Assembly (NCBI GenBank): GCA_002245135.1
Contig: NGBS01000897.1
Coordinates: forward strand, 1 to 64,000
Length of the DNA stretch: 64,000 nt
Source: Proteromonas lacertae
Taxonomy: Eukaryota > Sar > Bigyra > Opalinata > Proteromonadidae
Direction of reading: 5' to 3'
A model generated the notes under the pieces. That model was not told where the DNA came from. It saw nothing but the letters and a program-made list of their open reading frames with translations, and searched no databases. Below, one piece after another: positions 31,534 to 41,550 of this stretch (positions are counted from its first letter, which is position 1; every line of letters begins with the position of its first letter). The position numbers and the translations under genes were made by a program.

Positions 31534-33829
31534 TAATGTTATTATTAATACTAAAGATATATGTATTATGATATTTGTTTTTGAATAAATGATGTGTTTG
31601 AATAAATACTAAATATATTACGAGTAATTTGGTTAATATACTAACTTATGTTTAAAAAGATATATTATTGTATATTATTACATAATACTCATATAAAGTA
31701 ATGATAATGACATATAATACATTCTTTTAAAGTATATTTTATGTCTTTAAATTTTTTATTTTTATAATTATAAAAATTATAACACATAAGTAAATGTAGA
31801 CAGTTTAAATAATCAATAATGATATTAGAATAAATAGAGGGAATAAGAGTGGGATCTGACAGTATCATTATTCTGACTGTAATTCAAGTCGCATTTCTAA
31901 TCAGTATGTATTTTTGATTATTAAATCAAGCAATATTCATATTTTCATTTTCGTAGTTTAATTTATAAGGATATTAATTGGTTGAAATAGGTTTGGTTGA
32001 TCAAACATATTTTTTCTCAAAACCTATTTTATAGGTATTCTTGCTTTATATAATCAATAGAGAGAAATCCTTGTTATTGGTGTTTTTATTATAATTATGT
32101 AGTGTCTAAAAGAAGTTAGTTGTGTGATTATTAGAAATGAAAAGAGGTCAGAAGAAGTATTTCAGTTTTATGAACTTATTACTGACAATTTTTACTCAAT
32201 TTTGGCTATACTTGTATCAAATAAAACATTATATTATTTGACTGTTGGATTATTTCTAGGATTTCACTGTTTATTATTCATTCTAGTAATTTTTCGAATT
32301 TAATTAAAGTTGGAAAAGTGACATTCAAATGTGGATAATTATAATCATCCACTAATTAGGATTAAAAGCGGCTTTCAACAAAGTATAAAGAAATAGTTTA
32401 AGATAAGTATATAATATCAAGATAAGGATGTCATGTTGATTATAATGGATGAATTTCATTTATATAAGTATAATACTATCCTGGGCGATGGAATATTTGT
32501 ACAGACATCTCCTTCTCTCCTCTCGTTCTTCTAGTCGCATTTGCAATTATGTAATGTAGGAATAAAGAAACTTACAAATTTATATACAATAATTTGAACA
32601 AATATAGTGGAATCTGTAAATAAGGACAATAAGAGATTGATAAATAAAAAGAAATCAAGAAGTAATAAATAGTAAGTTTACTATTATGCAGAAAGAAAAA
32701 AAATGAGCAACTTGAACGATAGAAATACTGAAGAAGCGGTTGGAAGTAAAAATTATGAATGAATTATTGAATAAAATGTTGAAAGTTCAAGTTGATTATA
32801 CAGAATAAAATATATAAATAGTGAGAAAATTACATGACGATAATTGAAGAAAGAATTATTAATATACAATAATAGAGTGCATTAATTAAAAATGACTGTA
32901 TAGGATGACTTTAAAATAGAACTAACTTAAATTTAAATTTATAATCAACTAATAATGGTTTTTATCCAATATGAGTAAATGAAATATGCAATAGTCTCAT
33001 ATTTAATTAATTAGTAAATAGAAGCAGATAACTAAAATAAGCTATATAAAATAAATAGTTATAAATAGTTTAATAAAAATTTCATTTATGAATTATAAAA
33101 TATATAAACATTAGCTATTTAGGTGGATTTAATTGTATTTAGTATCTATGTATATCAAATGGTAAATTGTTCATGATTAATTCTAATATTTATAGTAAAG
33201 TAATTTAAAAACACTATATAATAAGAAAAATCAAGAAAAACATTTCAAAAGTTTGATAGAAAACTCGAGACAGAAATGACGTCAGAAGGGGTAAAATTCT
33301 TAAATCCTGAATAACAGATAATTTTCATTTTGAGTGTATATATAAAAAATATTATTATATTCATAATCTACATGAATTTTGTAGTCTATCTAGAAAGGTT
33401 TCATGTCATATTAAGACATTTCTTTGTTACCTAAAAATGTTATTTATATGGGTCGAAACCTATATATTCTAAAATAACTAAATCCGAACATCATGAATAT
33501 CATATTAGTTTTGATTGAATTTATCTGCAATATAGATTTCCGTCATAAGGGAATTTCCGCCATACGGGGAACTTCTCTACGGCGCAAAAGGCTTAATACA
33601 AGTTATAGTATTTATAATCATAAAATAGAACATGAAACATACACGTAACTCACACAAATAAGTGAAAAGTAAAAAATGTCTCATATGGAGTGCATATATA
33701 TCTTATCGCGACTATTGTCTAAAAGCCATTCTAATATCTTATATTTCTAATATAAGATTATTATAGGATAATATATATAAAAATATTAAAATTGTAAACT
33801 GAAATCAAGTTAAAACAAGATTCGACTCA
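31534..33829. other. Gene-poor 2.3-kb stretch
   Basis: No coding frame of note. Noted inside: the phrase AGTCGCATTT near 31888 and again near 32534; a CRE-like palindrome TGACGTCA followed by GAAGGGGTAAAAT at about 33283-33303; an inverted pair AGGTTTC/GAAACCT around 33405-33465; and an imperfect direct repeat at about 33537-33573 in a locally GC-rich patch. None identifies a known element. Confidence 0.4.
33537..33573 (+). repeat. Imperfect direct repeat in GC-richer patch
   Basis: TTTCCGTCATAAGGGAA is followed directly by a near-copy reading TTTCCGCCATACGGGGAA, then by CTACGGCGCAAAAGGC. It is GC-rich for this region; function unknown. Confidence 0.5.
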
Positions 33830-34440
33830 AATCTTTTTCCAGTTTTTCTCTTATACTCTTCTTCTTCTGTTAAATTTAAATAATCGCAGACTTTTTTGTA
33901 AGTAATTGTTTTTTTTTGTAGTTCATTAGTTCAGTCTTGATATATTTGCAGGTGTTGATGGATTGAATCGTTATACTTCTTTAAAGATTTGTTTTAGGAG
34001 AGGATTTTGATATCTTTTTTATATTTAATTTGTTGAGGATTGAAGTCCTTTCTAATACCTCTTTAATTATATCTGACTTTGGTTTTGGAGGAAGCTAAGG
34101 TGGATGATCTTCAAAATCATCATTTTAAAAGAAATTTTGATGAATTCTCATCTAAATCGATGAAGTATCTAGCGAAATGTGATATATGGGGTTTATACTC
34201 ATCATCTTTCAATATTTCCTCTTCAAATCTAGGAGATGTAGATTTTTTTCACCTTAAATAGGATGATGAATTTTAATATTTAGGATGTTGATTTCCTCTT
34301 GTTGATGTTCCTCCATATCCTCTTTTGCATTTTCTTTCCAAATCTATTAATAATATTATGAAATTCTAAACTTGTGTATAATCCTCTCTTCACAGAATCC
34401 TCCTTGAGCCATTTTTCTCGTGGGTAGAATGGCTTACTTC
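33830..34440 (-). pseudogene. Decayed gene of unknown family
   Basis: On the minus strand several protein-like pieces follow one another in shifting frames with in-frame stops. From high to low coordinate: an Arg/Gly-rich piece (GYGGTSTRGNQHPKY), SPRFEEEILKDDEYKPHIS, then LPPKPKSDIIKEVLERTS, and a final piece IHQHLQIYQD plus KKVCDYLNLTEEEEYKRKTG ending near 33830. The last stretch is long and clearly protein-like. I do not recognise the family. At least three frame changes and several stops separate the pieces, so it is dead unless there are unseen introns. Confidence 0.45.
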
Positions 34441-34603
34441 CCAAAAATTTTTGGGAATTAGTCTATTATAAAGTTCTATAAAATAAAGTTCTATAATGTA
34501 AATAGTAATTAGTCTATTATAACTGTCTTAATCTAACATTTAATTAATTTGGCTTGATTAAGCTTGATTCCTTATTTTCATTTCTTTGTTTTTGTAGTTA
34601 AGA

Positions 34604-37600
34604 ATGGATAAGTATATTTTAATCATTCACAATATTAATAGAAAAAATATAAAGTTTGATTTATGCAAGAAAAATGCTTTAGAAAAGCTTCAAAAGTGTG
34701 ATAAGTCTCCCAAAGGAAGTCTGGATGAGCCAATTGAAGAATTAGTTTATTTAATAAATAAAGAAAGTGATTATGTAACAACTAGTAGTTGTAGTGGTAG
34801 AATTGCGTTATTTGTTAGTGAAAACAAAGTATGAGAATATAATGTATATTATGAAAATATAGAAAGGAGGTAAATGGCTATTATCAAACCACAGTCACAT
34901 TAGTTATGAAGAAATGAGAAAATGCCTGAATGAAGTAAATTCATTAAAAACAGGTGAAATATTATTATTAAAAGTGGAACCAATGATACTTCATGTATAT
35001 TTATAGTTAATATATAATTATTTATAGATTCAGTGTAGATCTATAGAAACAGCCAAAGAATTATTACAAATAGGTATAGAAAGTGGATTTAGAGAAAGTG
35101 GAATAATTCCATTGAATAAAATAATGTTAGCAATACGAACAACATCAAATTCATTAGAAATTCCTTTACTAACAAAAGAAGAAGACGAAAATAATGTAAA
35201 TGAAATGTTTAGTGATAAATATATAAAATATTTAGTAAATTACTGTAATGAGTTATTTGATAGAAATAGTAAAAGAATTGAAATTTTGTCAAAGAAAATA
35301 ACGCAATATTTTTCTAAAGACAAAATCTTTTATAATAATAAACTAAAGATTGAGCAAATTAAAAATATAAAAATTGATAAAAATAAAAAAGAGATAAAAA
35401 TAGATATAATTCAAAGAGATAATTCTATTATCAAATCAATCACTTGGTCATTCCATAGTGAAATTAAATAACAATAATATTATAATATTTGGAGGATATG
35501 GAAAGAATGAAATAAATGAAAGTGAAAAAAGATTAAATGATTTAATACTCTTTAAAAGAGAAACAAATGAAATAATTAAAATGAATTGTATTAATACAAA
35601 GGAATCAGAATTACCTATTGCTAGAATGTACCATCAATCATTATTATATAATAACAAATATTTCATATCATTTGGAGGAAGAACTAATCCAAATGAATGT
35701 TTAAATGATTTAATAATATATGATATTGAGTTAAATAAATGGTTTATTAATAAAGAAAGTGATGGCAATAAATATCCATCTCCTAGATGGAATTATTCAT
35801 TTGTTTTAACAAATAGTAATAGAATAATATTATATGGAGGTAGAGATTCAAATAAAGTATATAATGATATTTGGGAATTGAAAATAAGTGAAACGAATAA
35901 TGAAACGAACAAATTTTTAATAGAATGGAAATGTTTAAGTGATGAAAATCGTAGGAGTATAATTCCAAGGTTTTTACATTGTGGAATTGATATAGGAAAT
36001 GATAATATATTATTTATTGGAGGATTAAGTGATTTAATATTTCCTATGAAGAAATCACCTCCAATAATGATTTATGACTTGAAAAATAATATCATCAAAA
36101 TGGGAAATATAAGTAATAATTTTTGTTGTTGTGTTTATGGAAGTAAAATGTTGAAAATTAAAAATAATAATTTCTTAATAGTTGGTGGAATGAGTTATAA
36201 TAATAATAATCAATCAAATGGTATTCAATTATTAACATTAAGTAATGAAAATGATGAATTATCAATAAATGTGAAATATTTGAGTGATATAAGTGAATAT
36301 AACCCATCAAATCAATCAGTTTTAGTATATATATATATATATAATATTTATTAAATAGATAGATAATGAATTGATGATAATTGGTGGAGGTGGACCACTT
36401 GCTTGGACTTGTTATTATGCAAAATCACTAAGTTATCAATTGAATATAAACAGTGAAAGTATAAAAGAAGAAAAAATAGAAAATATAAAAGAAGAAATTG
36501 AAATTGAAACAACTGAAGTAATACCAGTAATTGAAGTACCAAGTAATGTAGTAAAGAAATTTAAAAATGAATTGACTGAATTGAAATTGATTAATAATAA
36601 ATACAAGATAATGAAAAGTGATAATAAGATGTGTTTTATTCCATTAAATATCTCTTCAAAAGATGAAACAATTGAAATAAAAGATGATAATGAAAAATAT
36701 AATGAATTGAAAGACTATTTTAAAGAACATTCTATAAGATATAGTGATAAATTGAAATCATCTCATATTTCAGTTTATTCATTGTTAATTAGTAATATTA
36801 GAAATTGGTATGACAGTTATAATAGTGAAACAAAATCAAAAATATCATTTGATGAATTAATCTCAAATTTTCCTACCAAAATTGAAAAAGTTGGTGATAT
36901 AATTGTTATACCAAATAATTACTTGACTTTAGATATATGGAAAGAATGTAAAGAATTATACAAATGGATAAGTGAATTATATAACACTGAAAGAATAGCA
37001 GCTTACTCGTCAATAGATAGTGGAATTAAACGAGAAAGTCACACAAAAATTATTTATCCATTGAAAGATGATGTAAATGGAAATACATGTGTAAAACAAG
37101 TATATAGAAATTTTTAATTAATATTTATTTATAGAATGGTATTTATTATTATTTTGATATAACTAAAACTATGTTTTCCAGTGGAAATGTAACTGAAAGA
37201 GTAAGAATGGGTAAATTGAAATGTGATAGTGAAATAGTATTTGATCTATATTGCGTATAGTTAATATAAATTCTATATTATGAATAGGGAATAGGTTATT
37301 TTACATTGCCAATATTGAAATATGGAAATCCAAATCACTTATATGCCTGTGATATAAATCCAAATTCCATAGAAGCGATAAAATACAATATGGAAATGAA
37401 TCATATTGATGAATCTAAATATACTATCTTGTTAGGAGATAATAAAGATACTACAGCAATGTATGAAGATATAGCTGATAGAATATTACTTGGATTACTT
37501 CCTTCGTCAGAAAATGGATGGGATATAGCAATTAGATTGTTGAAAAGAGAAGGAGGGATGTTGCATATACATGAGAATATAAAAGATAAAGGATATGAAG

Positions 37601-37752
37601 AATGGAAAGAATATTTGGTAAATAAATTGGCTGAAATTAGTAGGATTTATGAAAAATGTTATTCATTTGAAGTAATACATTTGGAAACTGTAAAATCTTA
37701 TGCTCCACACATTTACCATGTCGTTGCTGATGTGTTATGTAAAAGAAATTAA
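34604..37752 (+). CDS. TYW3-Kelch-TYW2 fusion, wybutosine tRNA modification
   Basis: Exons 34604-34828, 34863-34994, 35028-36324, 36359-37099, 37135-37254 and 37288-37752 (introns 34, 33, 34, 35 and 33 nt), about 990 residues. The N-terminal TYW3 part has KSPKGSLDEP, TTSSCSGRI, KGGKWLLSNHSH and ESGFRESGI. Kelch blades follow (IIIFGGYGKNE, FISFGGRTN, IILYGGRDSN, ILFIGGLSD). The C-terminal TYW2/Trm12 part has TKTMFSSGNVTERVRMGKL, the SAM loop DLYCGIGYFTLPIL, YACDINPNSIEA and LLPSSENGWDIA. TYW2 adds the aminocarboxypropyl group and TYW3 methylates N4 of the wybutosine precursor on tRNA-Phe. The same domain order is known from plants. A +1 frame discontinuity lies at about 35458-35468, just before the first Kelch blade. 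Confidence 0.9.
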
Positions 37753-37884
37753 GTATAAAATGTGTTTATGTTGATTATTAACAAAATAGTATAAAATAAA
37801 ATAAAATCATAAATATTAAAATTAATAAAATGAACAATATAATACATACATACATATATACACACACATAATACAAGAAATGAC

Positions 37885-38211
37885 CTACATTGGTGGTGAT
37901 GGTGCATTTGGTATAACTGATGTGTTCATTAAATATATCTCATCTTCTATAGATGTATCAGTTACTTCATCATCCTGAGAATTGTACAGATCATATTTTA
38001 TAACCTCTGTACACTTATCCTCTGTTTCCTCTGATATATTAGTCCCTTCTCTATTAGCTAAAGGGAAGATAATCTCCACATATTCTTTTTTACGGAAATT
38101 ATTATTTCTAAATTGACCAACTTCTACTAAGTTTTCTTCTTCTAAACTTAAATCATTTAAATCATTTGTCAAACCTTCTTCCTCATTAACCTGTCCATTT
38201 ATAGATAACAT
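37885..38211 (-). CDS. Small acidic protein, unknown
   Basis: A 108-residue intronless frame with an acidic composition (LSLEEENLVEVG, ISEETEDKCTEV, DEVTDTSIEDE) and a Pro-rich end NAPSPPM. No membrane segment or known motif is visible. It could be a disordered regulatory protein. It lies alone between the TYW fusion (convergent) and the GT92 pair on the same strand. Confidence 0.5.
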   Translation of the reverse strand: MLSINGQVNEEEGLTNDLNDLSLEEENLVEVGQFRNNNFRKKEYVEIIFPLANREGTNISEETEDKCTEVIKYDLYNSQDDEVTDTSIEDEIYLMNTSVIPNAPSPPM

Positions 38212-38490
38212 AAACAGTATTTAAATTCTTTATTTTGAATAACGAAGATACTCAAGCTAAAGTTTGGAAGAATTTAACAAAACAGCACGATAGTTTTATT
38301 AATGTATCCTATTGCATACAAACGAAATAAAAGATGTAAACAATTATTATATATCATGTTATTACATTGTCACTGTTTCTATAAGACTTTTACATAAAAT
38401 CTATTTCTCATTCTAAACTTCTATAATATAGTTCCCCTTGCTTGATGTCATTAAAAAAGCTTGAAAAAACAGCAGTTTAAATTATTCTTA

Positions 38491-39741
38491 TTAATCATAG
38501 GATCTAAGCATTATTATTTTATTACTAAATGATGGATAAATATTTATATCTGTTTTTACTAATTCTACTTTTCTTTGGATTTCTTTCTCATCTTCATTAA
38601 TTTCACGATCTAACATCAACGAACTACTGCAATATCTTAAATGTTGACCAGATATTCTTCTATAATGTCTAATATAAGCTATTTCTATAGGTACATTGCA
38701 GCTGTTAAATCCAGGATAGTATAAGTTGACATTATGAATCCATAAGTTACTCACTAAATGGCTTTCATAAATTACATATTTTTGAATCATTTTCTGTTTT
38801 AATTCACAATATTCTCGATGAACAAATATGTCTGTATCACTTACATCATTTATATATCCATCGAATCCTTTGAATATTTCACGATGATATAATCTTTGAC
38901 GAAAATAGAACACAGAACATTCTTTATGTTGATTTATATAATGTTGTAAATCATTTGGAGATTGTTTATGTTCTATCCATAAGATTTCATCTAAATCTAT
39001 CGGTATTATATGTTTACTAAGTCTTCGATATCTATAGAAACAATCATTCAACTTCCATAATTGACCATAGAACATATTATATACTATAGTCAGTTCAATT
39101 GTTTTATTCCAAGTTATCACATCAATTATTCCTTTTTTAGAATAGTAATCTAATACAAATTCCATTTCTTTACTACAAGATGTCTTATATATCACTATGT
39201 GATCTACTCCAAAATGAATATTTGATTCAATTACTTGAATGAAATGATTTACAGCAGTATAATTCTTTAATTTACATATACATACTGTGTTGTTGTATAT
39301 TGGTTTTATATTTTCAGAATAATTGATTATAGAAATCTTAGAATCATTGAATCTTACATACTGAGGAATTTTTGATGTGGTATTATCACGTACAATTAAA
39401 TATCCATATAACTTGGTGTATTTCGGATTATAAACCTTCGATATCCAAGCTTCTGTCTCACTATCATTGTATATTAGTGATAGTTTTGGTATAGGTACCT
39501 TTTTGTAATCACCTATTGTAAATACTCTTACTGCTTTTATTCTTTCATCATAAAAAGCATTCAAAAGATAACAGCTTTTAGAGTATTCTATACTGCTGAT
39601 CTGGCTGCTTACTTTGGAATAGAAATTTGTTTCAGAACCTAACTTATGTTTCATATTGTTACTTAGCTGGAAATCGATAATATTAAAGAATAAAAATCCA
39701 ATAGATACAACACAGCAGATGAGTATGACATTTCTTTTCAT
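38491..39741 (-). CDS. GT92-family glycosyltransferase, copy A
   Basis: A 416-residue intronless gene with a signal anchor (residues about 5-23). The GT92 (DUF23) core is clear: CICKLKNYTAVNHFIQVIE, HFGVDHIVIYKTSCSKEME, ITWNKT and HIIPIDLDEILWIEH with the D-x-D metal site, then VFYFRQRLYH. GT92 enzymes are beta-1,4-galactosyltransferases in animals and plants; the linkage here is not known. It lies in tandem with copy B, 197 bp apart; both share an identical 20-bp sequence directly upstream of the ATG and long identical coding blocks, so gene conversion has acted. Confidence 0.85.
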   Translation of the reverse strand: MKRNVILICCVVSIGFLFFNIIDFQLSNNMKHKLGSETNFYSKVSSQISSIEYSKSCYLLNAFYDERIKAVRVFTIGDYKKVPIPKLSLIYNDSETEAWISKVYNPKYTKLYGYLIVRDNTTSKIPQYVRFNDSKISIINYSENIKPIYNNTVCICKLKNYTAVNHFIQVIESNIHFGVDHIVIYKTSCSKEMEFVLDYYSKKGIIDVITWNKTIELTIVYNMFYGQLWKLNDCFYRYRRLSKHIIPIDLDEILWIEHKQSPNDLQHYINQHKECSVFYFRQRLYHREIFKGFDGYINDVSDTDIFVHREYCELKQKMIQKYVIYESHLVSNLWIHNVNLYYPGFNSCNVPIEIAYIRHYRRISGQHLRYCSSSLMLDREINEDEKEIQRKVELVKTDINIYPSFSNKIIMLRSYD

Positions 39742-39761
39742 TTATGAAACGAATATATTTT
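39742..39761 (-). promoter_or_regulatory. Conserved upstream element of GT92 copy A
   Basis: AAAATATATTCGTTTCATAA precedes the ATG directly and is identical to the 20 bp upstream of copy B (41199-41218), while sequence further upstream differs. It includes a TATA-like ATATAT and may be a core promoter or 5' leader, or simply the edge of a converted block. Confidence 0.45.
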
Positions 39762-39938
39762 TGAGAATTTCATTATAATCTCATTACAAACTATAATATC
39801 TACTCATATATAGTTATAACGATGCAATCATGAATAATATTATATTTTATTTAATAATTTTCATGGATTAAGGATATAAAATAATTAACATTTAAATATG
39901 AAAAGAATAAAAACTATTTATCTTTAATTTAAAACTAC

Positions 39939-41198
39939 CTATTTCACAGTATAATTACCAAGTATAATTATATTATCATTACTAAATGATGGATAAATAT
40001 TTATATCTGTTTTTACTAATTCTACTTTTCTTTGGATTTCTTTCTCATCTTCATTAATTTCACGATCTAACATCAACGAACTACTGCAATATCTTAAATG
40101 TTGACCAGATATTCTTCTATAATGTCTAATATAAGCTATTTCTATAGGTACATTACATTTTTTATATCCTTTAAAATATACTAATACAAAATGTATCTCT
40201 AAATGAGAAATTGTGGATGTGTTATAGATTATATATTTTTGTATTAATTTTGGTTTTAATTCACAATATTCTCGATGAACAAATATGTCTGTATCAGAAA
40301 TATTATTAACGAATCTATCATACATATTCAATATCTCACGATGATATAATCTTTGACGAAAATAGAACACAGAACATTCTTTATGTTGATTTATATAATG
40401 TTGTAAATCATTTGGAGATTGTTTATGTTCTATCCATAAGATTTCATCTAAATCTATCGGTATTATATGTTTACTAAGTCTTCGATATCTATAGAAACAA
40501 TCATTCAACTTCCATAATTGACCAAACGAATATTGATAAATGACATTCAATTCTATAGTTGTATTCCAAGTTATCACATCAATTATTCCTTTTTTAGAAT
40601 AGTAATCTAATACAAATTCCATTTCTTTACTACAAGACGTCTTATATATCACTATGTGATCTACTCCAAAATGAATATTTGCTTCAATTACTTGAATGAA
40701 ATGATTTACAGCAGTATAATTCTTCATCTTATCAACACATACAGTATTATGATAAACTAGTTGTTTATTTTTTGGATAATAAATTATAGGTATTTTATAA
40801 TCGTAATATCTTACATATTGAGGAATTTTTGATGTGGTATTATCACGCAGTAGATAATATCCAAATGATTTGGTATATGGGTTGGGACTAACATTTTCAA
40901 CTTGTGCTTCTATATCTCTGTCACTGTATACAAGTGACAGTTTTGGTATAGGAATTTTATTTATCATTCCAATAGTAAAAATTTTCACAGCTTCTAGTCG
41001 TTCATCGTAAAATGCATCCAAAAAATATGAATTGTTATAAAATTCTATTGTATTAACTTGGTTATTTATTTTCGAAAATGATGTTAATTCTACATCTTGT
41101 GTGAATAATAATTTGTAATTATATTGAAATGTAAATATATTGAATATTAGAAATCCAATAGAAATAATACAACAGATGAGTATTACAGTTCTTTTCAT
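39939..41198 (-). CDS. GT92-family glycosyltransferase, copy B
   Basis: A 419-residue intronless paralogue of copy A. The anchor, the CVDKMKNYTAVNHFIQVIEA block, the DLDEILWIEH metal motif and the C-terminal block containing YIRHYRRISGQHLRYC are all present. Between these conserved blocks the two copies differ strongly (for example SFGQLW versus MFYGQLW and the region around 40150-40330). It uses TAG as stop. The active site looks intact. It probably has the same class of Golgi substrate as copy A, but the diverged segments may change the acceptor. Confidence 0.85.
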   Translation of the reverse strand: MKRTVILICCIISIGFLIFNIFTFQYNYKLLFTQDVELTSFSKINNQVNTIEFYNNSYFLDAFYDERLEAVKIFTIGMINKIPIPKLSLVYSDRDIEAQVENVSPNPYTKSFGYYLLRDNTTSKIPQYVRYYDYKIPIIYYPKNKQLVYHNTVCVDKMKNYTAVNHFIQVIEANIHFGVDHIVIYKTSCSKEMEFVLDYYSKKGIIDVITWNTTIELNVIYQYSFGQLWKLNDCFYRYRRLSKHIIPIDLDEILWIEHKQSPNDLQHYINQHKECSVFYFRQRLYHREILNMYDRFVNNISDTDIFVHREYCELKPKLIQKYIIYNTSTISHLEIHFVLVYFKGYKKCNVPIEIAYIRHYRRISGQHLRYCSSSLMLDREINEDEKEIQRKVELVKTDINIYPSFSNDNIIILGNYTVK

Positions 41199-41218
41199 TT
41201 ATGAAACGAATATATTTT
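41199..41218 (-). promoter_or_regulatory. Conserved upstream element of GT92 copy B
   Basis: Identical 20-bp partner of 39742-39761. Confidence 0.45.
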
Positions 41219-41550
41219 AGTTAACTTTTTGTTTTATGTTATTTCAACAATGTCATAAAGTGTATTATGTTATTTAAAAACATTGTCATAAAGTTTTTAT
41301 CAAATAAAAGAGTGAATCTTTCTTATAAATTCATTTTCATACATTTTTCTCTATATTGCATTCTATAACAACTAATTAATTGAACTTACTTTATATACAT
41401 AATACAACTGCAGTTTAACAAAACGAGATTTTGATAATCTTTAGAACATTCATATTTAAACAACTCGATATTATATCAATTCAAGTAAAAATCCTCTTCA
41501 CTTGAGAATTTATAATCAAACAGAAGAGAAAAAAGCATAAAATATTATAA
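41219..41550. other. Intergenic stretch
   Basis: Divergent promoter space between GT92 copy B and RPC3. A short repeat (ATTGTCATAAAGT-like, near 41248 and 41283) is visible; nothing else. Confidence 0.4.

Noticed and set aside
35446-35494. A 37-nt intron (GTGAAA...GGAG) to explain the TYW3-Kelch frame change
   Set aside because: Both splice sites differ from every other intron here and it would remove the start of the first Kelch blade.
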